From positions 1 through 14,686 of the forward strand of contig JAQBQL010000063.1 in NCBI GenBank assembly GCA_028287035.1: a stretch of DNA of 14,686 nucleotides. The letters are read 5' to 3'. This stretch comes from Labilithrix sp. (lineage in GTDB: Bacteria > Myxococcota > Polyangia > Polyangiales > Polyangiaceae). Of this stretch, positions 1-7,095 are shown one piece after another. Made by a program: the position numbers and the translations under genes. Numbering within the stretch: position 1 is the first letter of the stretch; each line of letters starts with the position of its first letter. Below the pieces are notes generated by a model. It was not told where the DNA came from. It did not search any database and saw only the letters and a program-made list of their open reading frames with translations.

Positions 1-1334
1 GGCTCGACTTCCTCGACAAGTCGGTGCGCTTCGTCGAGAAGCAGCGCCTCGAGCAGCGGACCCTCTACGACATCGAGATGATGGAGCAGATGGGCTTCTG
101 CAACGGCATCGAGAACTACTCGCGCCACCTGTCGAACCGGAAGCCGGGCGAGCCGCCGCCCACGCTCATCGACTACTTCCCGAAGGACTTCCTCCTCATC
201 CTCGACGAGTCGCACCAGACCGTGCCGCAGATCGGGGCGATGTATCGCGGCGACCGCGCCCGGAAGGAGACGCTCGTCGAATACGGGTTCCGCCTGCCCA
301 GCGCGCTCGACAATCGCCCGCTCCAGTTCGAGGAGTTCGAGACGCACATCCGCAACTGCATCCACGTGTCCGCGACCCCGGGCGAATACGAGATGCAGAA
401 GGCGGGCGGCAGCTTCGTCGAGCAGGTCATCCGCCCGACCGGCCTCATCGACCCGCAGATCGAGGTCCGCCCCGTCGCTGGACAGGTCGATGACCTCCTC
501 GTCGAGATCCGCGATCGCGCCTCGAAGAACGAGCGCGTGCTCTGCACGACCCTCACCAAGCGAATGGCCGAGGATCTCACGGACTACTACCGCGAGCTCG
601 GCGTGCGGATCCGCTACCTGCACTCGGACATCGACACGCTCGAGCGGATCGACATCCTGCGCGATCTCCGGCTCGGCGAGTTCGACGTGCTCGTCGGCAT
701 CAACCTCCTCCGTGAAGGGCTCGACCTGCCCGAGGTGTCGCTCGTCGCCATCTTCGACGCCGACAAGGAGGGCTTCCTCCGCAGCCCGCGCTCGCTCATC
801 CAGACCATCGGGCGCGCCGCCCGTAACGTGAACGGCCGCGTCATCATGTATGCGGACAACGTGACCGCGGCCATGAAGCGCGCGATGGACGAGACCGATC
901 GACGCCGCATCATCCAGGAGGCGTACAACACCGAGCACGGGATCGTGCCCGCCACGATCATCCGCGCGATCATGAACATCAACCCGGCGGCGGGGACCAC
1001 GGACTATTACGAGATCCCGAAGGTGCCGAAGTCGGGGAAGTTCCCCAAGTCTTCCGACCTCGACATCTCCGAGCAGATCCGTGCGATGCGCACCGAGATG
1101 TTCACCGCGGCCGAGGCGCTCGACTTCGAGCGCGCCGCGCGCGTGCGCGACGAGCTGAAGCGGCTCGAGGGGCTCGCGGGCAAGGACGGCATCGTCGTCG
1201 ACCCGACGTACGATCCGTACGCAGGCGCGCCGAAGAAGACCAAGAAGAGCGCGGCGCGCAGCAGCGCGAGCAGCTCGAACAGCGCGGCCAGCAAGGCCAA
1301 GGCCAGCGGAAGCCGCGGCCGCTACAAGCGCTGA
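1..1334 (+). CDS. uvrB: UvrABC system protein B, 3' part (5' end outside window)
   Basis: UvrB is the damage-verifying, helicase-like subunit of nucleotide excision repair; it is loaded by UvrA and recruits UvrC. The reading frame is open from base 3 at the window edge, so the gene starts upstream; about 443 residues are present against roughly 670 in the family, so Walker A and most of the beta-hairpin region lie outside. Visible helicase motifs in order are DESH (motif II) with the following PQIGAMY, SATPG (motif III), the [13 protein letters not shown] segment, [14 protein letters not shown] (motif V) and QTIGRAARN (motif VI). The C-terminus has a UVR motif (about 1068-1175; [15 protein letters not shown]) that binds UvrC or UvrA. 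After it comes a non-family tail rich in Lys, Ala and Ser (about 1225-1331). The stop is TGA at 1332-1334. Assignment is secure. Confidence 0.97.
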   Translation, partial: LDFLDKSVRFVEKQRLEQRTLYDIEMMEQMGFCNGIENYSRHLSNRKPGEPPPTLIDYFPKDFLLILDESHQTVPQIGAMYRGDRARKETLVEYGFRLPSALDNRPLQFEEFETHIRNCIHVSATPGEYEMQKAGGSFVEQVIRPTGLIDPQIEVRPVAGQVDDLLVEIRDRASKNERVLCTTLTKRMAEDLTDYYRELGVRIRYLHSDIDTLERIDILRDLRLGEFDVLVGINLLREGLDLPEVSLVAIFDADKEGFLRSPRSLIQTIGRAARNVNGRVIMYADNVTAAMKRAMDETDRRRIIQEAYNTEHGIVPATIIRAIMNINPAAGTTDYYEIPKVPKSGKFPKSSDLDISEQIRAMRTEMFTAAEALDFERAARVRDELKRLEGLAGKDGIVVDPTYDPYAGAPKKTKKSAARSSASSSNSAASKAKASGSRGRYKR

Positions 1335-1381
1335 CGCACGCGCTCACGACGCACGGACGCGCTCGCTCGTTCGTGCTCGCG

Positions 1382-1434
1382 CTGTCCAGCACCTGGACGC
1401 GTCCGAGACGCGCGCGCGTCCAGCGACTGGACGG
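1382..1434 (+). terminator. Long imperfect hairpin downstream of uvrB, possible terminator
   Basis: The arm 1382-1401 pairs with 1415-1434. It contains GTCCAG (1384-1389) with CTGGAC (1427-1432), a 3x3 mismatch, then CTGGACGCG (1393-1401) with CGCGTCCAG (1415-1423), around a 13-base loop. There is no T-run after it, so classical intrinsic termination is uncertain. Each arm is also itself a near-palindrome of the form GTCCAG-N3-CTGGAC (1384-1398 and 1418-1432, centres 34 bp apart). A pair of operator sites is therefore an equally open reading. Confidence 0.4.
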
Positions 1435-1576
1435 AGGTGGTGGAGCGCGGACCTCCCACCTTCACGTCGCTCCATGCACGCCGTTCGAACGATTCCGATG
1501 AGGCTCGCCGAAATGGCGACACGTCACTTCTATCCGCACACCAAAGTGAGCGTGTGACTCCCGTTTAACTTCGCCT

Positions 1577-1592
1577 CGCGCGAATTCGCGCG
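1577..1592. repeat. Perfect 16-bp palindrome upstream of the M4 peptidase
   Basis: CGCGCGAATTCGCGCG is perfectly self-complementary. It lies about 155 bp before the peptidase start in the A/T-richer part of the intergenic region. It could be a regulator binding site; its alternating CG composition also makes chance occurrence in this GC-rich genome fairly likely. No function can be assigned from sequence alone. Confidence 0.45.
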
Positions 1593-1736
1593 CAATGATG
1601 CGCTCGTTCGGCTGAGAGAAGTGCCGGCGTGTGAGCGTGCGTGATGCCGCGTGCCCCCCGCGAGCCGCTGCCACGGACGGAAAATTCTGACAGAGCTCCC
1701 TGCCTGGGGGCTCCGTCGACGCATGCACAGAAACAC

Positions 1737-1740
1737 GGAG
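1737..1740 (+). promoter_or_regulatory. Ribosome binding site of the M4 peptidase
   Basis: GGAG lies 7 bases before the ATG at 1748. This favours 1748 over the in-frame ATG at 1760, which would also shorten the basic n-region of the signal peptide. Confidence 0.7.
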
Positions 1741-1747
1741 AATCCCG

Positions 1748-4021
1748 ATGAAGACGCGAATGCTCAAGCTTGCTGGTCTCGGTGCGTTGGCGGTGCTCGC
1801 CGGTTGTTCGCAGGCGGGCGACACGGACTCCGGCGGTGGAGACGGAAAGCCCGGCAATGCCATCGAGCTTCGTCCCATATCGCTGAGTGGCAATGACGCG
1901 GTCGAGCTGGACCAGATCGGCACTGCCGCGGTTCGCTTCGCCACGCTGCGCCGCGTCGATCTCGGTCTCTCCATCCGCGACGAGCTGCGCGTCAACAACG
2001 TGCGACGCGGCGCGGGCAGCGCCACGCACGTGCGCATGGGCCAGTACCTCGACGGCGTGCGCGTCTTCGGCGGCGACGTCGTGGCGCATGCCAGCAGTGA
2101 CGCGATCACCGGCCTCTCGGGCCGCCTCGCGACGCACCTCGACGACTTCGACGTGAAGCCCGCCCTCTCGGCCGACGCCGCCGCGACCGCCGCGAAGGCC
2201 GACTTCGCGGGCAACGAGACGTTCACGTTCGAGCGCGAGTCCACCGAGCTCGTCGTGCTCCCGGCGGAAGAAGGAGCGGGCGCGACCCTGGCCTACCGCG
2301 TCGAGTTCTACACCGAGCTCCAGAACGGCCGCGCTCCTGCGCTGATGAACACGTTCGTCGACGCGAAGACCGGCGCCATCGTGAAGAAGTTCAACGCCAT
2401 CCACACCCTGTCGCAGGCGAGCGGCCCCGGCGGCAACGCGAAGGTGCCCCGCACCTGGAGCAACGCGCTCGACGTGGAAGCGTCGGGCTCCACCTACGTG
2501 GAGAACACGACCCGCCTCAAGACGGTGACGCTCGCCGGCAAGACCTCGGGCACGGGCACGGTGATCAGCGGCTCCCTCAGCAACATCGGCGACGCCGCGG
2601 AGAACGACGCGCACGGGTTCGCCGAGGTCACGCTCAACATGCTGAGCGAGTGGATGGGCTACAACTCGATCGACGAGGCCGGCTACAAGATCAACAGCCG
2701 CGTCCACTACAGCAAGAACTACGAGAACGCGTACTGGGACGGCACCCAGATGACGTATGGCGACGGGGCCGCCACCTTCTATCCGCTGAGCGGCGCGGTC
2801 GACGTGGTCGCCCACGAGATCGACCACGGCTTCACGTCCTACCACTCGAACCTGAGCTACACGGGCCAGTCGGGCGGCATGAACGAGGCCTTCTCCGATA
2901 TCGCGGGAACGATCGCGGAGTTCTACTTCAAGGGAAGTAGCGCCGACTTCGACATGGGCCGCGACATCTTCAAGGGCTCGGGCGCGCTCCGCTACATGTG
3001 CAATCCCACCGCGGACGGCGGCTCGATCGACAATGCCGCCGATTACACGTCGAGCCTCGACGTCCACTATTCGAGCGGCGTCTACAACAAGTCCTTCTGT
3101 CTCGCCGCCAAGCGCCTCTCCAGCGGCAGCCCGACCGGCGCCGCGACGGTCGACGGCGTGCGCCGCGCCGGCAAGGCCTACTACGAGGCGAATGCCAACT
3201 ACTGGACGGCCAGCGCCACCTTCAAGACGGGCTGCGTCGGCGTCCTCGACGCAGCCAACGCGCTCGGCTACTCGGCCGCCGACGTGGCGAGCCTGCAGCA
3301 GTCGTTCGCGGACGTCGGCGTGGCCTGCGCCCCGACCGGCGGCACCGGCGGCGGCGGCGGCGGCACCAACGCCATCCCGACCACCTCGATCACCTCGCCC
3401 GCGAGCGGCAGCACGGTGAGCGGCACCGTGACGGTCACCGCGACCGCGGCCGACAGCGACGGCACCGTCGCGAAGGTCGTGTTCAAGCTGCCCGACGGCA
3501 CGAGCGTGACCGACACGACCTCCCCCTACAGCGTGACGTGGAACAGCACGACGTTCCCCGACGGCGCGGGCACGATCACGGCGACCGCCACCGACAACAC
3601 CGGCGCGACGAGCACCGCCTCGACCGTCAACGTCACGGTCGCGAACGGCACGGGCGGCGGCGGCGGCGGGACCGGCGACTGGTCGGCCTCGGCGACCCCG
3701 AACGCAGCGCTCAAGGACCTCACGGCGGTGTGCGCCAGCGTCAGCGTCACGGGCGCCGGCAACGCGGCCGACGTGAAGCTCGATCTCTCCGGCACCCACA
3801 CGTACCGGTCGGTGCTGAAGGCGACGCTCGCGCACAACGGGACGACGGCGACGGCGTTCGCCACGAAGACGTTCCCGTCCAGCTCGGGCACGTTCTCTCT
3901 CGCCAGCAAGGCCATCGCCGGCTTCTCGGGCAGCGCGACGGGCACCTGGACCCTCTGCGTGACCGACAGCGACGGCTACGGCGACAGCGGCACGCTGAAG
4001 TCCTTCAGCGTCCACGACTGA
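1748..4021 (+). CDS. Secreted M4 (thermolysin-like) metallopeptidase lipoprotein with Ig-like and P domains
   Basis: 757 residues. A lipoprotein signal peptide ends in lipobox LAGC with Cys20, so the pre-protein is predicted to be lipidated after export. Residues about 60-220 form a propeptide (FTP/PepSY type), normally an inhibitor and chaperone removed on maturation. The zinc peptidase core spans about 230-530. It has HEIDH (His356, Glu357, His360), NEAFSD with third ligand Glu380, and DVHYSSGVYNKSF with the transition-state His440. The 24-residue spacing from the first His to the Glu equals that of thermolysin. A Gly-rich linker, an Ig-like domain (about 546-632), a second Gly-rich linker and a P/proprotein-convertase domain (about 645-757; DLSGTHTYRSV, CVTDSDGYGDSG) follow. 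Such C-terminal modules usually aid surface or substrate binding. The likely role is protein degradation outside the cytoplasm, in nutrition or predation. It is monocistronic and converges on manC. Confidence 0.95.
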   Translation: MKTRMLKLAGLGALAVLAGCSQAGDTDSGGGDGKPGNAIELRPISLSGNDAVELDQIGTAAVRFATLRRVDLGLSIRDELRVNNVRRGAGSATHVRMGQYLDGVRVFGGDVVAHASSDAITGLSGRLATHLDDFDVKPALSADAAATAAKADFAGNETFTFERESTELVVLPAEEGAGATLAYRVEFYTELQNGRAPALMNTFVDAKTGAIVKKFNAIHTLSQASGPGGNAKVPRTWSNALDVEASGSTYVENTTRLKTVTLAGKTSGTGTVISGSLSNIGDAAENDAHGFAEVTLNMLSEWMGYNSIDEAGYKINSRVHYSKNYENAYWDGTQMTYGDGAATFYPLSGAVDVVAHEIDHGFTSYHSNLSYTGQSGGMNEAFSDIAGTIAEFYFKGSSADFDMGRDIFKGSGALRYMCNPTADGGSIDNAADYTSSLDVHYSSGVYNKSFCLAAKRLSSGSPTGAATVDGVRRAGKAYYEANANYWTASATFKTGCVGVLDAANALGYSAADVASLQQSFADVGVACAPTGGTGGGGGGTNAIPTTSITSPASGSTVSGTVTVTATAADSDGTVAKVVFKLPDGTSVTDTTSPYSVTWNSTTFPDGAGTITATATDNTGATSTASTVNVTVANGTGGGGGGTGDWSASATPNAALKDLTAVCASVSVTGAGNAADVKLDLSGTHTYRSVLKATLAHNGTTATAFATKTFPSSSGTFSLASKAIAGFSGSATGTWTLCVTDSDGYGDSGTLKSFSVHD

Positions 4022-4040
4022 CGGACCGACCCGGCTGACC

Positions 4041-4084
4041 GCGGATCGACCTGCTCTGGCTCCGGCTAGAGCAGGTCGGTTCGT
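4041..4084. terminator. Bidirectional hairpin between the peptidase and manC
   Basis: CGACCTGCTCT (4047-4057) and AGAGCAGGTCG (4068-4078) form a perfect 11-bp stem with a 10-base loop. Further outward pairs, including G-T, run to 4041/4084. It sits between two convergent genes, 20 bases past the peptidase TGA, which suits a shared terminator. No strong U-tract follows on either strand. The right arm encodes the last manC codons and the manC TAG (4066-4068) straddles the loop and arm boundary. Confidence 0.7.
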
Positions 4085-5163
4085 TTCGAAGCCTTGAGGG
4101 CCTCGACGACGAGGCGCACGTCCTGGGCGCGCTCGCGCGGGATCACCAGGATCGCGTCCTCGGTCTCCACCACCACGAGGTCGTCGACGCCGACCAGCGC
4201 GACGACCTTCTTCCCGTTCGGAAGGGCGCGAACGAGGTTGTTCTTGCCGTCGATGGCGATCGCGTTCTCCGAGAGCGCATTGCCATGCGCGTCGGCGGTG
4301 CCGAGCTCCCAGGCCGACTGCCAGCTGCCGACGTCGTTCCACCCGAACTCGCCGGGGACGACCGCGAGCCCGCCCGCCTTTTCCATGACGCCGTGGTCGA
4401 TCGAGATGCTCGGCAGGGTGGGGAAGACGGACGCGAGCACGTCCGTGCCGGCGGCGCCGACCGCCCCGCTCGCGGCCGCGGCGGCGTCGATCTGGGCGAT
4501 TCCGCGGGCGAGCTCGGGCAGGTGCTCGCCGACGAGCTTCGACATGTCCTTCGCGCGGAAGAAGAACATCCCCGCGTTCCACAGGTGCTTGCCGCCGGCG
4601 AGGAACTGCTCGGCGCGCGCGCGGTCCGGCTTCTCGACGAAGCGCGCCACCGCCTTGGCCCCGCTGCCTGCCAGCGGCTCACCGACCTCGATGTACCCGT
4701 AGCCGGTCTCGGCGCGGGTCGGGACGATGCCGACGGTGGTGACGTGGCCGGCCGCCGCGGATGCCAGCGCGCGTTCCAGCACGCGCCGGAACTCGGGCTC
4801 GTCGGCGATGAAGTGGTCGCTGGGCAGGACCGCGACGAGCGCGTCCGGGTCGAGCCGCTCGATGGTGGCGGTCGCCCAGGCGATGCACGGCGCGGTGTTG
4901 CGGGGCGCGGGCTCGCAGAGGATCTGCGCGGCCGGGACGCCGGGCACCGCGTGCATCGTGCCTTCCCTCAGGTGCTCGCCGGTGACGACGATGACGCGGT
5001 CCTCGGTCACGAGCGGGGCGAGCCGCCGGACCGTCGCGGCGAGGAGGCTCTCGTCGCTGCGGCCCGCGAGAGGAAGGAGCTGCTTCGGGCGGCTGCTCCG
5101 CGAGGCGGGCCAGAAACGCGTGCCGGCTCCGCCTGCCATGATCACCGCGTAGACCTTCGACAT
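4066..5163 (-). CDS. manC: Mannose-1-phosphate guanylyltransferase (GDP-mannose pyrophosphorylase)
   Basis: 365 residues, cytoplasmic. The enzyme makes GDP-mannose from mannose-1-phosphate and GTP, supplying mannose and derived sugars for exopolysaccharide, LPS or glycoprotein. The nucleotidyltransferase fold is clear: GGAGTRFWPASR at 11-22 followed by RPKQ at 25-28, EPAPRNTAP at 84-92, PSDH at 114-117 (a metal-binding Asp), FVEKPD at 175-180, WNAGMFFF at 195-202 and GWNDVGSW further on. The length is that of the single-domain form; the C-terminal phosphomannose isomerase (cupin) half of bifunctional AlgA/ManC is absent. Nearby upstream ATGs are out of frame, so 5163 is the best start although no strong Shine-Dalgarno precedes it. 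It is divergent from the complex-I-like operon and no polysaccharide genes flank it here. Confidence 0.94.
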   Translation of the reverse strand: MSKVYAVIMAGGAGTRFWPASRSSRPKQLLPLAGRSDESLLAATVRRLAPLVTEDRVIVVTGEHLREGTMHAVPGVPAAQILCEPAPRNTAPCIAWATATIERLDPDALVAVLPSDHFIADEPEFRRVLERALASAAAGHVTTVGIVPTRAETGYGYIEVGEPLAGSGAKAVARFVEKPDRARAEQFLAGGKHLWNAGMFFFRAKDMSKLVGEHLPELARGIAQIDAAAAASGAVGAAGTDVLASVFPTLPSISIDHGVMEKAGGLAVVPGEFGWNDVGSWQSAWELGTADAHGNALSENAIAIDGKNNLVRALPNGKKVVALVGVDDLVVVETEDAILVIPRERAQDVRLVVEALKASKRTDLL

Positions 5164-5233
5164 GGCCGGAGCATGGCATGAAAAAGGCCGAAAAGTCGCG
5201 CGATCCCGGAGGGTCCTCTAGAACCGATCCAGC
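5164..5233. promoter_or_regulatory. Divergent promoter region between manC and the complex-I-like operon
   Basis: The 70 bp between two divergent starts must carry both 5' leaders and probably both promoters. It includes short A/T-rich patches (GAAAAAGGCCGAAAAG at 5179-5194) in an otherwise GC-rich context and GGAGGG at 5208-5213. No convincing -10/-35 pair is visible. An in-frame TAG at 5219-5221 rules out any start of the downstream gene upstream of it. GTG at 5234 is therefore the first usable codon, although GGAGGG is 20 bases away, which is long for a ribosome binding site. Confidence 0.5.
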
Positions 5234-7054
5234 GTGCCGAGACCGACGACGTTCCCCACGTTTTTCCTGCTCGTGCTTCTGGCGGCGCTCCTCGCCGGTT
5301 GCGAACGTGACGGCGTCCCGCCGCTCGTCGAGGTCACCGAGATCGCGCCCCGCGAGATCGAGGTCGGCGATCGCATCGAGCTCCAGGGCGCCGGCTTCCC
5401 GCAGGGCCGCACCGCGCGCGTCACCTTCCGCGGGACGGTGCACCGCCCCGGCGAGGCGCCCGTCACCGGCGTCTCGGTGGAGGCCGAAGGCGTCGTCACG
5501 GGCAGCGACAGCATCGAGGTGCCGGTCACCGAGCGTCTCGAGGAGCGCTTCTGCGGTCACGGCGACCACGCGGCGCACACGACGATGGAGGGGGACCTCG
5601 AGGTGGCCTTCGCGTCGAGCGTCCCCGGGGCCGCTCCCCTGGTCGGCACGATGCACGGCATGTCGCTCGACATCACGCCGTCCTCGGTGCGGGCCAGCGT
5701 GGTCGACGCCCGCATGGGCGAGGGGCGGCGCGTGCTCGCCTATCTCGGGGTGACGCCGGGGCCCGCCTCGCCCCGCGGCATCCCGATCGAGAAGCTCGAG
5801 CCCGGGTCACCCGGCGAGCGCGCGGGCTTCCAGGTCGGCGATCTCGTGGCGGCGGTCGACGGCGTGCACGTGCGCGAGCCGTCCGACGTCGCGCCCGCCT
5901 CGGCGCGGAGCGCGCAGATCACCTTGCGCCGCGAAGGCGGCGGGGCCGAGGAGACGAAGACGGTCCCGATGATCGGCTATGCGGGCGCGCGCATCCCGAC
6001 CGAGTACCTCCCGGCGCTCCTCCTCGTCGGCCTCGCGCTCGCGGTGCTGCTCCTGCTGGTGCTCCCTGCGCCGGCGGTGGCGTCGGCCCTCGAGCTCCGG
6101 GTGGCGCGGCGGCTGAGGAGCGCGGGACCGGCGCGCCTCGCCCGGGCGCTCTTCGGACGCGGTCCTCGCGCGGCCTTCTCGGGGCTCGCCTCGCTGCTGG
6201 TGGGCACGTTCGCGCTCGGTCCGTACGTCGCGTCGGCCGACTTCGACCTGGTCGTCCTCCTCGCCATCGCGCTCGCGCTGCTGCTCGGAGCGCGCATGGC
6301 GGGCACCGGCTCGGCGCTCGCCTCGCTGAAGGCAGCGCTCGACGTCGGCCTCGCCGGTCTCGTCCTCGGCGCCGCGTCGGTCGGGGTCGTCGTGTCGGGC
6401 GGAGCCCTCCGTCTCGCCGAGATCGTGAGGGCGCAGGGCGGAGCGCCCTGGGAGTTCGCCGCGGTCCGTCAGCCGGCGAGCGCCGCGCTGGCGATGGCGT
6501 ACGTCGGCGCGCTGCTCGTCCTCCTGCGCGGCCGCGAGGACGGCGCCCTCCTCGCCCACGCGCGCCTCGACGAACGAGCGCCCGACGCGACCGCCCGGCC
6601 CGCGTCCTCGCCGGTCACGTCGCGCGAGGCGAACGGCGTCCTCCTCGAGCGCCTCGGCCTCCTCGTCGCCTCGGCGCTCGGCGTCGCGCTCTTCTTCGGC
6701 GGCTGGCAGCTGCCCGGCGTCGAGGTGCGGGGCGCGCCGCTCCAGGTCCTCGCCGCCGTGCTCTTCGTGGCGAAGACGTGGGCGCTGTGCGGGGCGCTGC
6801 TCGGCGCCGCCGCCATCGCCTCGCCGTGGTCCGCGCAGGCGTCGCGCGCGTTCGTCCTGCGCCGCCTCGTGCCGGCGCTCCTCGCAGGCGTGCTCCTCGT
6901 CGCGCTGACGCGTCGCCTGCCGCCGAGCGAGTCACTCGAGGCCGCGCTCGGGGTCACGCTCGTCGCGGCGCTCGTCCTGCTCTCGCTCCGCGCCGCCCTC
7001 CGCATCCGGGGCGCGTGGCGTCGTCCGGAACCGCACGCCAGCCCGTTTTTGTAG
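5234..7054 (+). CDS. Complex I subunit H (NuoH)-like membrane protein with lipoprotein signal, IPT-like and PDZ domains
   Basis: 606 residues, GTG start. Lipobox LAGC with Cys23 predicts N-terminal lipidation. Residues about 31-100 look like an IPT/TIG beta domain (TEIAPREIEVGDRIEL, GAGF). A CGHGDHAAH stretch (107-115) could bind metal. A PDZ domain covers about 168-245 (GIPIEKL, ERAGFQVGDLVAAVDG). Residues about 257-595 are polytopic and resemble NuoH, the quinone-chamber subunit that couples complex I to its pumps: AEIVRAQGGAPWEF at 395-408, LFFGGW at 486-491 and a following FVAKTW helix. The acidic loop of true NuoH (ETNRxPFDLPEAE) is replaced by unrelated sequence (about 431-466). It heads a three-gene operon and the next gene starts 41 bp on. 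Homology to NuoH is judged by eye; the function is unknown and need not be NADH oxidation. Confidence 0.75.
   Translation: MPRPTTFPTFFLLVLLAALLAGCERDGVPPLVEVTEIAPREIEVGDRIELQGAGFPQGRTARVTFRGTVHRPGEAPVTGVSVEAEGVVTGSDSIEVPVTERLEERFCGHGDHAAHTTMEGDLEVAFASSVPGAAPLVGTMHGMSLDITPSSVRASVVDARMGEGRRVLAYLGVTPGPASPRGIPIEKLEPGSPGERAGFQVGDLVAAVDGVHVREPSDVAPASARSAQITLRREGGGAEETKTVPMIGYAGARIPTEYLPALLLVGLALAVLLLLVLPAPAVASALELRVARRLRSAGPARLARALFGRGPRAAFSGLASLLVGTFALGPYVASADFDLVVLLAIALALLLGARMAGTGSALASLKAALDVGLAGLVLGAASVGVVVSGGALRLAEIVRAQGGAPWEFAAVRQPASAALAMAYVGALLVLLRGREDGALLAHARLDERAPDATARPASSPVTSREANGVLLERLGLLVASALGVALFFGGWQLPGVEVRGAPLQVLAAVLFVAKTWALCGALLGAAAIASPWSAQASRAFVLRRLVPALLAGVLLVALTRRLPPSESLEAALGVTLVAALVLLSLRAALRIRGAWRRPEPHASPFL
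7016..7050 (+). terminator. Terminator-like hairpin with T5 run at the end of the NuoH-like gene
   Basis: TGGCGT (7016-7021) pairs with ACGCCA (7035-7040), followed by GCCCG and TTTTT (7046-7050). The stem is only 6 bp with a 13-base loop. It lies inside the last codons of the gene, so it may be chance. If real, it could lower expression of the two downstream genes. Confidence 0.2.
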
Positions 7055-7095
7055 GCCAGCTCGAAGGCGGTCGGCGGTAGCCTAGGACGCCACAG

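Larger units (their letters stand above)
1335..1747. other. Intergenic region between uvrB and the M4 peptidase
   Basis: These 413 bases hold no gene I can support; the open frames here lack plausible starts, ribosome binding sites or protein-like composition. The left part contains a long hairpin (1382-1434) and a second short inverted repeat (GGAGGT at 1433-1438 with ACCTCC at 1451-1456). A 10-bp palindrome CGTTCGAACG lies at 1482-1491 and a 16-bp palindrome at 1577-1592. Base composition is visibly more A/T-rich from about 1490 to 1747 than in the genes, as expected for the peptidase promoter region, but I cannot point to a convincing -35/-10 pair. Confidence 0.6.

Noticed and set aside
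1482..1491. CGTTCGAACG as a LexA/SOS box
   Set aside because: Half-sites are adjacent without the spacer of known LexA boxes, and it lies after uvrB, not before it.
3336..3675. Gly-rich coding stretches as genomic repeats or mobile remnants
   Set aside because: They are in-frame inter-domain linkers of the peptidase.
1565..4582. Open minus-strand frame of about 1005 codons opposite the M4 peptidase
   Set aside because: Arg/Ala/Gly/His-heavy, no motif, lies opposite a gene with clear catalytic residues; long antisense frames are expected at this GC content.
5178..5753. Plus-strand frame starting ATGAAAAAG in the divergent region as a leader peptide or gene
   Set aside because: It is out of frame with the lipoprotein-signal gene, Arg/Ser-rich and overlaps the PDZ-NuoH-like coding sequence without own evidence.
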